Source: Gemmatimonadota bacterium
GTDB taxonomy: Bacteria; Gemmatimonadota; Gemmatimonadetes; Longimicrobiales; Gaopeijiaceae
Length of the DNA: 64,000 nt
Reading direction: 5' to 3'
NCBI GenBank assembly: GCA_022560615.1
Contig: JADFSR010000001.1
Span: 1 to 64,000 of the forward strand
Every line of letters starts with the position of its first letter. Within the stretch, counting starts at the first letter, position 1. The notes beneath the pieces were generated by a model. It was not told where the DNA came from, searched no databases, and saw only the letters and a list, made by a program, of their open reading frames with translations. Position numbers and translations under genes: made by a program. Positions 33,946 through 42,526 of this stretch are shown one piece after another.

Positions 33946-35616
33946 CTACGCCTCATGCACAGTCGTGCCGCCCACCACCGTGCGAACGACCTGGATCTCC
34001 TTGATACGATCGGGATCCACATCGTGCGGATCCTCGGCCAGGACCACGAAGTCGCCGAGCTTACCCGCCGTGATCGTGCCCTTCTCGCCCTCGTCGAAGG
34101 ACGCGAAGGCGCCGTTCACGGTGCACACGTTGATCGCCTGATCCACCGTGATGCGCTGGCTCGGGCCCCACACGCGCCCAGAGAAGTCCTTCCGGGTCAC
34201 CATCGACTGGATCGCCATCAGGGGCTCATAGGGACCCGGGCTGTGGTCGGACGCCGGGGCGACCGGGATCCCGTAGTCGAGGAACGACTTGTGGGCGAAC
34301 ATCCACTCCATCTTCTCCTCACCGTACTCGATCCACTTCTCGCCATGATAGTGCACATACGTGTAGAACGGAGCGGGGATGAAGCCGCCGTCCGCGATCC
34401 TCTGTAACAGTGACGGATTGACGAGCGAGCAGTGCTCGATGCGATGGCGAGCGTCTGCTCGGGGCCACTCGCGCTGCACGCGCTCGTACGCGTTCAATAC
34501 CATGTCGATGGTCACGTCGCCGTTCGCGTGGATTGCGACCTGCCAGCCGGAGCGGTGCCCTTCCTCGACCGCCTCGTGCACCTCTTCCTGCGTCATGGTC
34601 AGGATGCCGTAGTCGTCAGGCCGCCCAGCGTAGGGCGTGCTCATCGCCATGGTGCGCTCCGACGCCGACCCGTCCGCGGCGAACTTCACTGGGCCGACCT
34701 TCAACCATTCGTCGCCGAAGCCCGTGCGGATTCCAGCGCGGTTCAGCGACGGGAACGTGCCGCCTCGTGCCATGGCGTAGACGCGAAACGTGAGATCACC
34801 CGCCTCGCGGGCATCCTGGTACGCCGTGAAGGCCGTAGAGCTCGTGCCCGCCTGATGCACGGAGGTCAGACCGTGGGCGTTCATCTGCCTGCAAATGAGC
34901 GCGACCCCAGCGGCCCGCTCCTCTCGCGTCGACGTCGACGAGACGTTGAAGACACCGCGCGCGCGCTCTGCGACCTTTCCCGTCAGCTCGCCGTCTTCCC
35001 GATAGAAACGCCCGCCGAACGGGTCTGGCGTATCGACCGTCACACCTGCCGTTGCGAAGGCCCTCGAGTTGTAGACTCCTGTGTGACCACCCCGGTGCCC
35101 GACGACGATGGGGTGTTCCGTGCTCACCGCGTCGAGGTCGAGACGATTCACGGGGCGACCCTCTTCCTGCTTGGTGTCATCGTACATGTAACCGACGATC
35201 CACTCTCCCGGCGGCGTCTCGGCGGCTCGAGCCCGGAGCGCCTCCTGCATGCGGGCGATGCTGCCCAGGTTCGTGTCGACGTTCTTCAAGGCGTTGAGCC
35301 CCGCGCCGGATGGATGCGAGTGGGCGTCGATGAAGCCCGGAAGCACGGTGGCGCCGGCGGCGTCGATGACCTCGGTGCCGCTCGCGATGAGGTTCTGGAC
35401 GTCGTCGTTCGTACCGACCGCGACGAATCGACCGTCCTTGATCGCGAATGCCTCCGCGGTCGGTTGAGCAGCGTCCTGGGTAAGCACGTTGCCGTTCACT
35501 ACGACCACGTCGGGCGCGAGCCCGCTTTCATCCGCTCCCGAAGCGCAACCCGAGGCCAATCCGGCGGCCGCGACGGTGCCGAGTCCAAGGAAGTTTTTCC
35601 GGCTGATCTCGCTCAT
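33946..35616 (-). CDS. Secreted YtcJ-like metal-dependent amidohydrolase
   Basis: 556 residues from ATG 35616 (GGGGGTG seven bases upstream). The N-terminus SRKNFLGLGTVAAAGLASGC combines a twin-Arg-like SRK start with a lipobox, so it may be a Tat-exported lipoprotein. Amidohydrolase TIM barrel: PGFIDAHSHPSGAG (metal His pair), VHQAGTSSTAF, AIHANGDVTIDMVL, RIEHCSLV, PVAPASDHSPGPYEP. YtcJ relatives act on N-formyl or N-acyl compounds. It sits between a symporter gene and a kinase in one minus-strand series. Confidence 0.9.
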   Translation of the reverse strand: MSEISRKNFLGLGTVAAAGLASGCASGADESGLAPDVVVVNGNVLTQDAAQPTAEAFAIKDGRFVAVGTNDDVQNLIASGTEVIDAAGATVLPGFIDAHSHPSGAGLNALKNVDTNLGSIARMQEALRARAAETPPGEWIVGYMYDDTKQEEGRPVNRLDLDAVSTEHPIVVGHRGGHTGVYNSRAFATAGVTVDTPDPFGGRFYREDGELTGKVAERARGVFNVSSTSTREERAAGVALICRQMNAHGLTSVHQAGTSSTAFTAYQDAREAGDLTFRVYAMARGGTFPSLNRAGIRTGFGDEWLKVGPVKFAADGSASERTMAMSTPYAGRPDDYGILTMTQEEVHEAVEEGHRSGWQVAIHANGDVTIDMVLNAYERVQREWPRADARHRIEHCSLVNPSLLQRIADGGFIPAPFYTYVHYHGEKWIEYGEEKMEWMFAHKSFLDYGIPVAPASDHSPGPYEPLMAIQSMVTRKDFSGRVWGPSQRITVDQAINVCTVNGAFASFDEGEKGTITAGKLGDFVVLAEDPHDVDPDRIKEIQVVRTVVGGTTVHEA

Positions 35617-35724
35617 TTTCACCCCCTGGGACCTCGGGAACGCGACGTACGCGGACCGTACGGCATCATCGTACGGGGCTTTCAAGGATGCGGCCAGCGG
35701 GGAGCTAGCCGCAGCTCCATTCGG

Positions 35725-37209
35725 TCAGAATACGGGCCCAACCGCCTGGTGCACCGACTCCAATTCCGCGACCGCTTCTGCATTCGGCTCCGTCATCAGG
35801 CTCACGCCGATCGTGCACGCGAATCCGGCCACGAAGCCCGGGATCATTTCGTACAAGTCGTAGAAGCGCTCTTTGAACCAAATGACCCAAACGACGGTGA
35901 CGACGAAGCCGCCGATCATGCCGGCGACCGCGCCGGCTTTCGTCGTGCGCTTCCAGAAAAGCGAGCAGAGAATGACAGGCGTGAACGCGCTCGCAATGCC
36001 CGACCAGGCGAAGAGCACGAAGTAGAAGATCATCCGCACCTCGCGGAGCGCGACCGCGAGCCCGGCCACGCCGATGACGACGGTGACCGCCTTGCCCAGC
36101 GTCGAAAGCCTCCGCTCGCTCCAGCTGGATCCGAGCGCTTTCTGGACCACGTCCCGGACGACTACCGAAGACGCCAGGATGAGCAGCGAGTCGACGGTCG
36201 ACATGATCGCGGCGAGCACGACCACCAGAAAGACTCCCGTGAAAAATGCCGGGAACAGTGCGGTGCTCATCTTTGGTAAGATCGTCTCGGTCTCGAGGCC
36301 GACGAGGCCCGGAAAGAGCGTGCGGCCTGCCATTCCCGCGAACACCGCACCGATGTCGAATCCGATGATACACAGCACCGCCCACTTGCCGCCGTCGACG
36401 ATCTGCTTCTGATCTCGCGCAGCCATGAAGCGCATGAGCAGTTGGGGTGAGCCCAGGAACGCGAGCCCGATGGCGACGAACCCGATCGCGCTCGCGATCC
36501 CCGCGGGCCCGAGCCCGAACTCACCCATCGGTCGCAGAAGCGCGGGATCGGCGGCCCCGAGCGCTGAGAACATTTCACTCAATCCGCCCGCCGCGATGAC
36601 GCCGACGATCGGCAGCATGATCAGGCAGCCGAGCATGAGTACGCCCTGCACGAAATCAGAGTACGCGACCGCCTTGAAGCCGCCGACCGTCGTGTAGAAG
36701 AGCACGATGCCGAGTCCGATCCACACGCCCTGCGTGTATCCGGTGCCCAGGAACGAGTCGAACGCCCTCCCCGACGCGGTGAGCTGGGCTGCTGTGTAAG
36801 CCATGACCATGCTCAGCACGATGACGGCCGACAGCCACCGGAAGACATGGCTCGTATCTCGGAACCGGTCGGTCAGATAATCGGGAACCGTGATGGAATC
36901 GAAGCGGTCGGTATACTCCTTGAACGGTCGTGCTACGAAGATCCACGCCGCGGCGACGCCCAGGACCTCACCGAGGATGACCCAGAATGCGTGCACCCCG
37001 ATCGCATAGCCCATCCCGGTAAGCCCGAGCAAGAGCCAAGCGCTCTCTCCGGTGGCGTTCGAGCTGAACGCGATCACCCATGAGGGCAATCGCTTCCCTG
37101 CGACGTAATAGCCCTTGAGGTCGCCGGACTCCCGGCTCGCCCACAAGCCGATTCCGAGCAGAACGAGCAGGTAGCCGACCAGGACTCCGACGACGGTAGG
37201 GGACGTCAG
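35725..37209 (-). CDS. Sodium:solute symporter (SSS family), probable CTG start
   Basis: 494 residues if translated from CTG 37209, which has GGGGGTG five bases upstream. TTG 37146 is the first conventional start but would remove the first membrane helix (VVGVLVGYLLVLLGIGLW). Stop codon TAG 37246-37248 bounds the frame and no ATG, GTG or TTG lies between. Family blocks: YYVAGKRLPSWVIAFSSNAT, WIFVARPFKEYTDRF, GGFKAVAYSDFVQGVLM, STVDSLLILASSVVVRD. About 13 helices. It would import an amino acid, peptide-derived compound or organic acid with Na+. Neighbour enzymes point to a beta-amino acid. Confidence 0.85.
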   Translation of the reverse strand: MTSPTVVGVLVGYLLVLLGIGLWASRESGDLKGYYVAGKRLPSWVIAFSSNATGESAWLLLGLTGMGYAIGVHAFWVILGEVLGVAAAWIFVARPFKEYTDRFDSITVPDYLTDRFRDTSHVFRWLSAVIVLSMVMAYTAAQLTASGRAFDSFLGTGYTQGVWIGLGIVLFYTTVGGFKAVAYSDFVQGVLMLGCLIMLPIVGVIAAGGLSEMFSALGAADPALLRPMGEFGLGPAGIASAIGFVAIGLAFLGSPQLLMRFMAARDQKQIVDGGKWAVLCIIGFDIGAVFAGMAGRTLFPGLVGLETETILPKMSTALFPAFFTGVFLVVVLAAIMSTVDSLLILASSVVVRDVVQKALGSSWSERRLSTLGKAVTVVIGVAGLAVALREVRMIFYFVLFAWSGIASAFTPVILCSLFWKRTTKAGAVAGMIGGFVVTVVWVIWFKERFYDLYEMIPGFVAGFACTIGVSLMTEPNAEAVAELESVHQAVGPVF

Positions 37210-37245
37210 GTGACACCCCCAGCGTCGTCCTGAGCAGCTCCGGCA

Positions 37246-37371
37246 CTATTCATCGCGTGCGGCTGAATGGCGCTTCTGTGCCCTCAGGAAAGCGACTTCG
37301 AGGCCGAGGCCGAGGCCGACTGAAACCAGAAGGAGAATCCAGGCGTCCAGGGGCATTCCGAGAATTGGCAT
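37246..37371 (-). CDS. Possible 41-residue single-helix membrane protein
   Basis: ATG 37371 to TAG 37246, in the same frame as the symporter and ending 36 bp before its start. The product starts MPILGMPLDAWILLLVSVGL, continues as Leu/Gly-rich helix and ends in a charged tail (LRAQKRHSAARDE). Small one-helix partners of sodium symporters are known, and the position suits that. There is no good ribosome-binding site: a hairpin (37375-37390) precedes the ATG. It may be spurious. Confidence 0.35.
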   Translation of the reverse strand: MPILGMPLDAWILLLVSVGLGLGLEVAFLRAQKRHSAARDE

Positions 37372-37381
37372 GGCGTGGGCT

Positions 37382-38698
37382 TCAGCCCACCCTGTCGCAC
37401 GCCGCGCCGAGCTTCTGCACACCCTCGGCGATGTCCTCTTCGCTGATCAGCATCGATGGCCCGATTCGAAGAACCGTACCGTGCAGCCCACCCTGCCCGA
37501 TCAGCACGCCCTCGTCCCGCGTGGCTTCGACCAGCTTCGAAGTCCGCTCGACATCTGGCTCCTTCGTGGTCGGGTCCTTCACGATCTCCACCGCCTGCAT
37601 GAGGCCCATGCCCCGTACGTCCCCGATCCAGGCGTGGCGGCTCTGGATCTGCTCGAGACCGGCCCGCAGCTGAGCACCGCGCGCCTCGCAATTGGCAGGC
37701 GCGTTCTCCTCGCGCAACACGTCCTGCGTCGCACACAGGGCCGCCATCGAGACTGGCGTGCCCCCGAAGGTCGAGATCGTCTTGCCTTTCCACCCGTGCG
37801 CGATTTCGTCCGTCGTGATCGTGGCACCGACGGGAGCACCGTTCGCGATGCCCTTCGCCATGACCATGATGTCGGGCTCGACACCCCAGTGATCGATGCC
37901 GAACCAGTGCGTTCCGCAACGACCGAAGCCGGTCTGCACCTCGTCGATGATGAGCAGGCCACCGTAACTGCGGATAACCTCGGCCGCCTTCTGGAAGTAG
38001 CCCGGGGGAGGCACGACATAGCCCGCCACGCCCTGGATCGTCTCAGCGATGAAGGCGGCTGGACGGCCGTTGGTTGTGGTGTAGATCACCTCCTCGAGGT
38101 CGTCCACAAACTTGTCTACGCAGCTGTCGTCGCAAGGCTGCTTGAACGGACAGCGGTACGCGTTCGGAGACATCGCGTGCTTGATTCCCGCCACCGGGGT
38201 GGCGAGTGGCCGCCACCCGGAATGCGCGGTGACACTGGTGGCCAGGAAGGAGCGGCCATGATAGCCGACCCGGAGTGCGATGATCTCGGTCCTTCCCGTG
38301 GCGAGGCACGCCATCATGAGCGCGGTCTCGATCGCCTCGGTGCCCGAGTTGCTGAAGAACGTGCGCTTGAGCGCCCCCGGAGCGATGTCGGCAATGCGCC
38401 TCGCCGCCTCCACCTGCGGCTCGTTCGCGTAGAGCGTCGAGATATGCCCGAGCCGGTTCATCTGCGACGTCATCGCCTCGACGACACGCGGGTGGCAATG
38501 GCCTACCGACGTGGTGAGGATGCCGCTGAACAGGTCGAGGTATTCCCGACCATCCGCGTCACGGACCCGGACTCCCTCACCTTCGACGAGCGCGAGCGGC
38601 TCCGAGTACATGTGCAGCAGCGAAGGCAGAAGGTACTCCCGCTGTCCCTTTACGATCTCGGCGCTCGTGGCGCCCGCGCTCACCGTCGAAACAGTCAT
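37382..38698 (-). CDS. Class III (omega) aminotransferase, AGXT2/beta-alanine type
   Basis: 438 residues, PLP fold type I. SNSGTEAIETALMMA binds the cofactor phosphate, GYHGRSFLATSVT follows, DEVQTGFGRCGTHWF holds the Asp, and MAKGIANGAP the Schiff-base Lys; the final STFGGTPVSMAA is also typical. A Cys-rich insert (YRCPFKQPCDDSC) resembles AGXT2-type enzymes. Together with the adjacent mmsA, 32 bp away, a beta-alanine or 3-aminoisobutyrate:pyruvate aminotransferase making (methyl)malonate semialdehyde is likely. A 4-aminobutyrate enzyme is the alternative. Confidence 0.88.
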   Translation of the reverse strand: MTVSTVSAGATSAEIVKGQREYLLPSLLHMYSEPLALVEGEGVRVRDADGREYLDLFSGILTTSVGHCHPRVVEAMTSQMNRLGHISTLYANEPQVEAARRIADIAPGALKRTFFSNSGTEAIETALMMACLATGRTEIIALRVGYHGRSFLATSVTAHSGWRPLATPVAGIKHAMSPNAYRCPFKQPCDDSCVDKFVDDLEEVIYTTTNGRPAAFIAETIQGVAGYVVPPPGYFQKAAEVIRSYGGLLIIDEVQTGFGRCGTHWFGIDHWGVEPDIMVMAKGIANGAPVGATITTDEIAHGWKGKTISTFGGTPVSMAALCATQDVLREENAPANCEARGAQLRAGLEQIQSRHAWIGDVRGMGLMQAVEIVKDPTTKEPDVERTSKLVEATRDEGVLIGQGGLHGTVLRIGPSMLISEEDIAEGVQKLGAACDRVG

Positions 38699-38730
38699 GG
38701 TATGTCACCCGCCCTGGGATTCGGAGTCGC

Positions 38731-40170
38731 TCACCAGCGTGAGATGACGACCCGCTGATCGGTGTAGAAGGAGATGCCGTCGCGGCCCTGTGCCTTCAGG
38801 TCCCCGTAGAACGAGCCCTTCGAGCCGCCGAATGGGAAGAACGCCATCGGGGCGACGACGCCGATGTTCACGCCGATCATGCTGATGCCGGCCTGATACC
38901 GGAAGTCGCGCGCCGCCTTGCCGCTCGTGGTGAAGATCGAACACGCGTTGCCGTAACGGCTGGCGTGCATCATGCGGACCGCCTCATCGACGTCCTTGGC
39001 GCGGTTGATGCCCGCGACCGGTCCGAAGACCTCCTCGGTCGCGATGGAGATGTCCGGCGGCACGTCTTCGAAGACCGTAGCCCCTACCCAGAAGCCGCCT
39101 TCGAGTCCCTCGACGGTCGCGCCGCGCCCGTCCAGCGAGAGTTTGGCCCCGTCGGATCGGCCCTGATCGATGAAGGCGTTCACCCGATCACGGTGCGCGG
39201 CCGAGATCACCGGACCCATGTCGGTCCCGGCCTCCAGCCCGTCCCCGAGCCGAATGGACGCGGCCGAATCGAGCATACGGTCTCTGATCTGTGCGTGCGC
39301 GTCGCCGACTCCCACGATCACGCTACCGGCGAGGCAGCGTTGCCCGGTCGAGCCGAAGACCGAAGCGGAGCACGCTTCGTGGGCGGCGTCCATGTCCGCG
39401 TCGGGAAGCACGATCATGTAGTTCTTCGCTCCGCCGAGCGCCTGCACCCGCTTGCCGGACGCCGACGCGCGTGCATGCACGATCTTCGCGACATCGCTCG
39501 AGCCCACGAAGGACACGCCGACGATGTCCGGGTGGTCGCACATCGCCTCGACCGTCTCCCTCGCCCCGTGCACGACGTTGAGCACCCCGGGCGGGAGGCC
39601 GGCCTGCTCGACGAGCTCGACGATCTTCTGGTGCGTGAGCGGATCCTGCTCGCTCGGCTTGAGCACGACACTGTTCCCGGTCGCGACCGCATACGGCCAG
39701 AACCAGAGTGGGATCATGACCGGGAAGTTGTACGGCGTGATGATGCCGAACACTCCCAACGGCTGGCGCCAAGACGCGCTGTCGATTCCGACGGCGATCT
39801 GCTCTACGGTATCGCCCATCATGAGCGTCGGGATGCCACACGCGTGCTCGACGTTCTCAATGCCACGCTGGATCTCACCCCGTGTTTCGGGCAGCACCTT
39901 GCCGTGCTCGGTCACCAGCAGACGTGCGAGCTCCTCTTTGTGCTCCTCCAGCAGGGTCTTGAGCCGGAAGAGCACCCGTGCGCGCTCAGGCGCCGGGGTG
40001 TCGCGCCATGCCGGGTAGGCGGCCTTAGCTGCCTGCACCGCCGCATCTATGTCGGTCGCGGTCGAGAGTGGGACCCGTCCAATCTCTTCACCCGACGCGG
40101 GGTTCGTCACGGCCAACGAGTCGGTGGCAGAGGCGTCGCGCCACTCGCCACCTACGTAGTTCTTAATCAT
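38731..40170 (-). CDS. mmsA: CoA-acylating methylmalonate-semialdehyde dehydrogenase
   Basis: 479 residues from ATG 40170, where the product starts MIKNYVGGEWRDASATD; upstream open codons lie in the peptidase end. It converts methylmalonate or malonate semialdehyde plus CoA and NAD+ to propionyl- or acetyl-CoA and CO2. Family-specific active-site block GSTGQRCLAGSVIVG (catalytic Cys) and KRVQALGGAKNYMIVLPDAD distinguish it from ordinary aldehyde dehydrogenases, as do the PFNVP-like TPYNFPVMIPLWFWPYA and SMIGVNIGVVAPMAFFPFGG. Forms an operon with the aminotransferase for valine, pyrimidine or beta-amino acid breakdown. Confidence 0.93.
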   Translation of the reverse strand: MIKNYVGGEWRDASATDSLAVTNPASGEEIGRVPLSTATDIDAAVQAAKAAYPAWRDTPAPERARVLFRLKTLLEEHKEELARLLVTEHGKVLPETRGEIQRGIENVEHACGIPTLMMGDTVEQIAVGIDSASWRQPLGVFGIITPYNFPVMIPLWFWPYAVATGNSVVLKPSEQDPLTHQKIVELVEQAGLPPGVLNVVHGARETVEAMCDHPDIVGVSFVGSSDVAKIVHARASASGKRVQALGGAKNYMIVLPDADMDAAHEACSASVFGSTGQRCLAGSVIVGVGDAHAQIRDRMLDSAASIRLGDGLEAGTDMGPVISAAHRDRVNAFIDQGRSDGAKLSLDGRGATVEGLEGGFWVGATVFEDVPPDISIATEEVFGPVAGINRAKDVDEAVRMMHASRYGNACSIFTTSGKAARDFRYQAGISMIGVNIGVVAPMAFFPFGGSKGSFYGDLKAQGRDGISFYTDQRVVISRW

Positions 40171-40219
40171 CGAATTCGGTGCTCTTAGCAGTCCGTAAAG
40201 GACGCAACGCGATCCGGCG

Positions 40220-41815
40220 CTACATGCGCGGGCTGTCGCCTGAAGCGCGCACCGCCGGGGAACACGTGGGCCATTGACCCGGACCCCCACCCCGACCGGT
40301 GATCACCGTACGGCGTTCGCGGCTCACGCGCTCGGGATCCTCGGAAGCCAGGTAGACCAGTGACGCCGCAAGCACCGCGTTGTTCTTCAGATCGTCCAGG
40401 ACGAGCTTGTCGAACGTGTCGCGATGGGTGTGCCAGGTGTGCGAGGTGTAGTCCCAGGAAAGCGCGCCGAGGTTGAAAGCCGGCGCCCCATGACACACGA
40501 ACGACGCATAGTCGGAGCCGCCGCCGCCCGGATTCCCGGGAAGTCGAAGATCGATGCCACCCGATACCTCGGACGGCACCTGCGATAGCCAGCGAGCGAG
40601 CGAACCCACCGCCTTCGTGAAGCCCTGCGCGCCCATGTTCACGACGCGGCCCGTGCCGTTGTCCTGATTGAAGAGCGCCTGCAGCCCCTCGACCACCTCG
40701 GGATGGTCTTCGGTGAACGCGCGTGATCCGTTGAGGCCCTGCTCCTCGCCGCTCCACAGACCGACAAGGATCGTACGCTTCGGGTTCGGATACACTTCCT
40801 TCAGAATCCTCATCGCCTCCATCATGAGCAGCGATCCGGAACCGTTGTCGGTCGCGCCGGAGCCACTCTCCCACGAGTCGAAGTGCGCGGAGAGCATCAC
40901 ATACTCGTTCGGCAGCTCCGTCCCGGGAATCGTGGCGAACACGTTGTAGACCGGTACCTCGCCCCGGTTCTCGGCCTCCGCGGTTACGCGCAGAATCGGG
41001 TGCCGTCCTTCCTTCGCGAGCCGGTGGACCAGACCGTAGTCCTCACAGCCCAACTCGAACGTGGGCGTCTCGCGGTTGTACGCGTTGAAGACGCGCGTCG
41101 TCCCGTACGAGCCCGGCCACTGAGATGTGATGATGCCCGCAGCGCCGGCACCTTCGAGGGCGGAGTGAAGGTCGCGCCTGCGACCGTCGGTCGAGCCCGT
41201 GGCACTCAGGCTCGCATTCCATGCCTGCCGACCCTGTTGCCGGGCCTGCGACATGCTCTGCACGGACGCGCGTGTTCCGAACTCGGCCCACTGCTCGTCC
41301 GCACGGCACGTCGGCTCGGGGAACGACAGCATCACCCACTTGCCGCTCACCGTGCCCAGGAAGGACTCCCAGTCCGCGGGCGAGTCGATCGTCGGCAGGT
41401 ACGTGACCTCTCCATCGACCGGCTCTCCACCCGTACCAGGACTCCACGCCAGAATGCGCCCCTCCAGCGAGCGAACGCGCGGCTCGATCAGGTCGATGTG
41501 GCTCACTCCTCGGTCCCAACCCTCCCAGGTGCCGTACTGCTCCGTCCATGCTTCGATGCCCCAGCTCTGGAAGGTCTTCACCGCCCAGTCCTGCGCGCGC
41601 TCCATACCGGGCGACGCGGTCAGTCGCGGGCCGATCGAGTCGAGTAGTGCTGTCCCGAGCTGTTCGAAGTGTGAGTTGTCCATCGCCTGATCCCAGATCT
41701 GCCGGAGCACGGGATCGTCCGTCGCCAACCGCTGCGCATCCACTGCGCCTGGCGTCGCGGCCAGCGACGCGGCCAGAGCCACGAGAATGGGAATCGAACG
41801 AAGGTTGCTGCGCAT
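40220..41815 (-). CDS. Secreted M28-family zinc aminopeptidase
   Basis: 531 residues. Signal peptide IPILVALAASLAATPGAVDA, cleaved about residue 27. A protease-associated insert (about 130-260) precedes the catalytic domain. Zinc ligands and catalytic Glu: MLSAHFDSWESGSGATDNGSG (parts SAHFDSW and GATDNGSG), LWSGEEQGLNGS, LFNQDNGTG and WHTHRDTFD. It would trim peptides in the periplasm or outside, feeding the symporter and aminotransferase encoded downstream. The last 30 residues are disordered. ATG 41815 has AGGTGA upstream. Confidence 0.92.
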   Translation of the reverse strand: MRSNLRSIPILVALAASLAATPGAVDAQRLATDDPVLRQIWDQAMDNSHFEQLGTALLDSIGPRLTASPGMERAQDWAVKTFQSWGIEAWTEQYGTWEGWDRGVSHIDLIEPRVRSLEGRILAWSPGTGGEPVDGEVTYLPTIDSPADWESFLGTVSGKWVMLSFPEPTCRADEQWAEFGTRASVQSMSQARQQGRQAWNASLSATGSTDGRRRDLHSALEGAGAAGIITSQWPGSYGTTRVFNAYNRETPTFELGCEDYGLVHRLAKEGRHPILRVTAEAENRGEVPVYNVFATIPGTELPNEYVMLSAHFDSWESGSGATDNGSGSLLMMEAMRILKEVYPNPKRTILVGLWSGEEQGLNGSRAFTEDHPEVVEGLQALFNQDNGTGRVVNMGAQGFTKAVGSLARWLSQVPSEVSGGIDLRLPGNPGGGGSDYASFVCHGAPAFNLGALSWDYTSHTWHTHRDTFDKLVLDDLKNNAVLAASLVYLASEDPERVSRERRTVITGRGGGPGQWPTCSPAVRASGDSPRM

Positions 41816-41919
41816 GGGTCTTCACCTGGATGGGGTTTACGATTTGATGTCGGTCAGCGTTTCCCTCGCCCCCTGTCCGCGAATGATGGTGCTGTGTCCG
41901 ACCTCCACACCCGCGGACC

Positions 41920-42384
41920 TCACCCCTTGTAGCCTGCCACTTTCTTCACGTGAGTGAACTCCTTCTTCGTCACCGCTTGCACGGAGAGACGCCCGTACCG
42001 GATGAGCTCCATCTCCGCGAGCGCAGGATCCGCCTTGAGTTCCGGGAGACCGACGAACTCGTCGAACTTTGCGACGAACTCGACATCGACCATCCACCAA
42101 CGCGGGTTGTCCGAGTCCGACTTGGCGTCGAAGTACTTCGACTTCCGGTCGAAGGCGTAGTGGTCCGGATACGCCTCCTTGCAGACACGCGCAAGGCCGA
42201 CCACAGCAGGGGGCTTGTCGTTGGAGTGGTAGTACAACACTTCGTCCCCCACGCTCATATCCCGCATGTTGTTACGCGCCCTGTAGTTGCGTACGCCTTC
42301 CCAGCAGGTCGATCCGTCCTTTTCCAGGTCGTCGATGGAGTAGACGTAGGGCTCCGACTTCATGAGCCAATATTGCTTAGCCAT
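41920..42384 (-). CDS. EVE-domain protein (PUA-like, THYN1 family)
   Basis: 154 residues, the whole length a single EVE domain: KSEPYVYSIDDLEKDG, WEGVRNYRARNNMRDM, GDEVLYYHSND, VVGLARVCKEAYPD, WWMVDVEFVAKF. EVE proteins bind modified bases (5-methylcytosine, 5-hydroxymethylcytosine or modified RNA) and often act with defence or RNA modification systems, though single-domain forms are widespread housekeeping genes. No methylase or restriction gene is beside it. A 16-bp tandem duplication lies just upstream of the start. Confidence 0.92.
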   Translation of the reverse strand: MAKQYWLMKSEPYVYSIDDLEKDGSTCWEGVRNYRARNNMRDMSVGDEVLYYHSNDKPPAVVGLARVCKEAYPDHYAFDRKSKYFDAKSDSDNPRWWMVDVEFVAKFDEFVGLPELKADPALAEMELIRYGRLSVQAVTKKEFTHVKKVAGYKG

Positions 42385-42397
42385 ACGCGGCGTCGCT

Positions 42398-42429
42398 GTC
42401 TGATCGAGGGACGGTCTGATCGAGGGACG
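42398..42429. repeat. 16-bp tandem duplication upstream of the EVE gene
   Basis: GTCTGATCGAGGGACG occurs twice in succession (42398-42413, 42414-42429), 13 bp in front of the EVE start codon. A TATAAT lies beyond it at about 42439-42444 (plus strand). The duplication could double an operator or simply reflect replication slippage. Confidence 0.8.
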
Positions 42430-42526
42430 GAAGGGGTTTTATAATGGGGGCCGGCCCGCTTCGGGTCGAGCCACCGGCGGCTGCGCTCGTCGGGCTCTCG
42501 GTCCTGGACCGGGTGACCCCTACGAA

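Noticed and set aside
34432-36279. A 615-codon open frame on the plus strand
   Set aside because: It is antisense to the amidohydrolase and symporter genes, rich in Arg/His/Gly as expected for a shadow frame in high-GC DNA, and matches no family.
37370-38758. A 462-codon plus-strand frame
   Set aside because: Lies opposite the class III aminotransferase, whose motifs are unambiguous; composition is shadow-like.
42439-42444. Plus-strand promoter (TATAAT)
   Set aside because: No plausible -35 and no plus-strand gene downstream for several kilobases.
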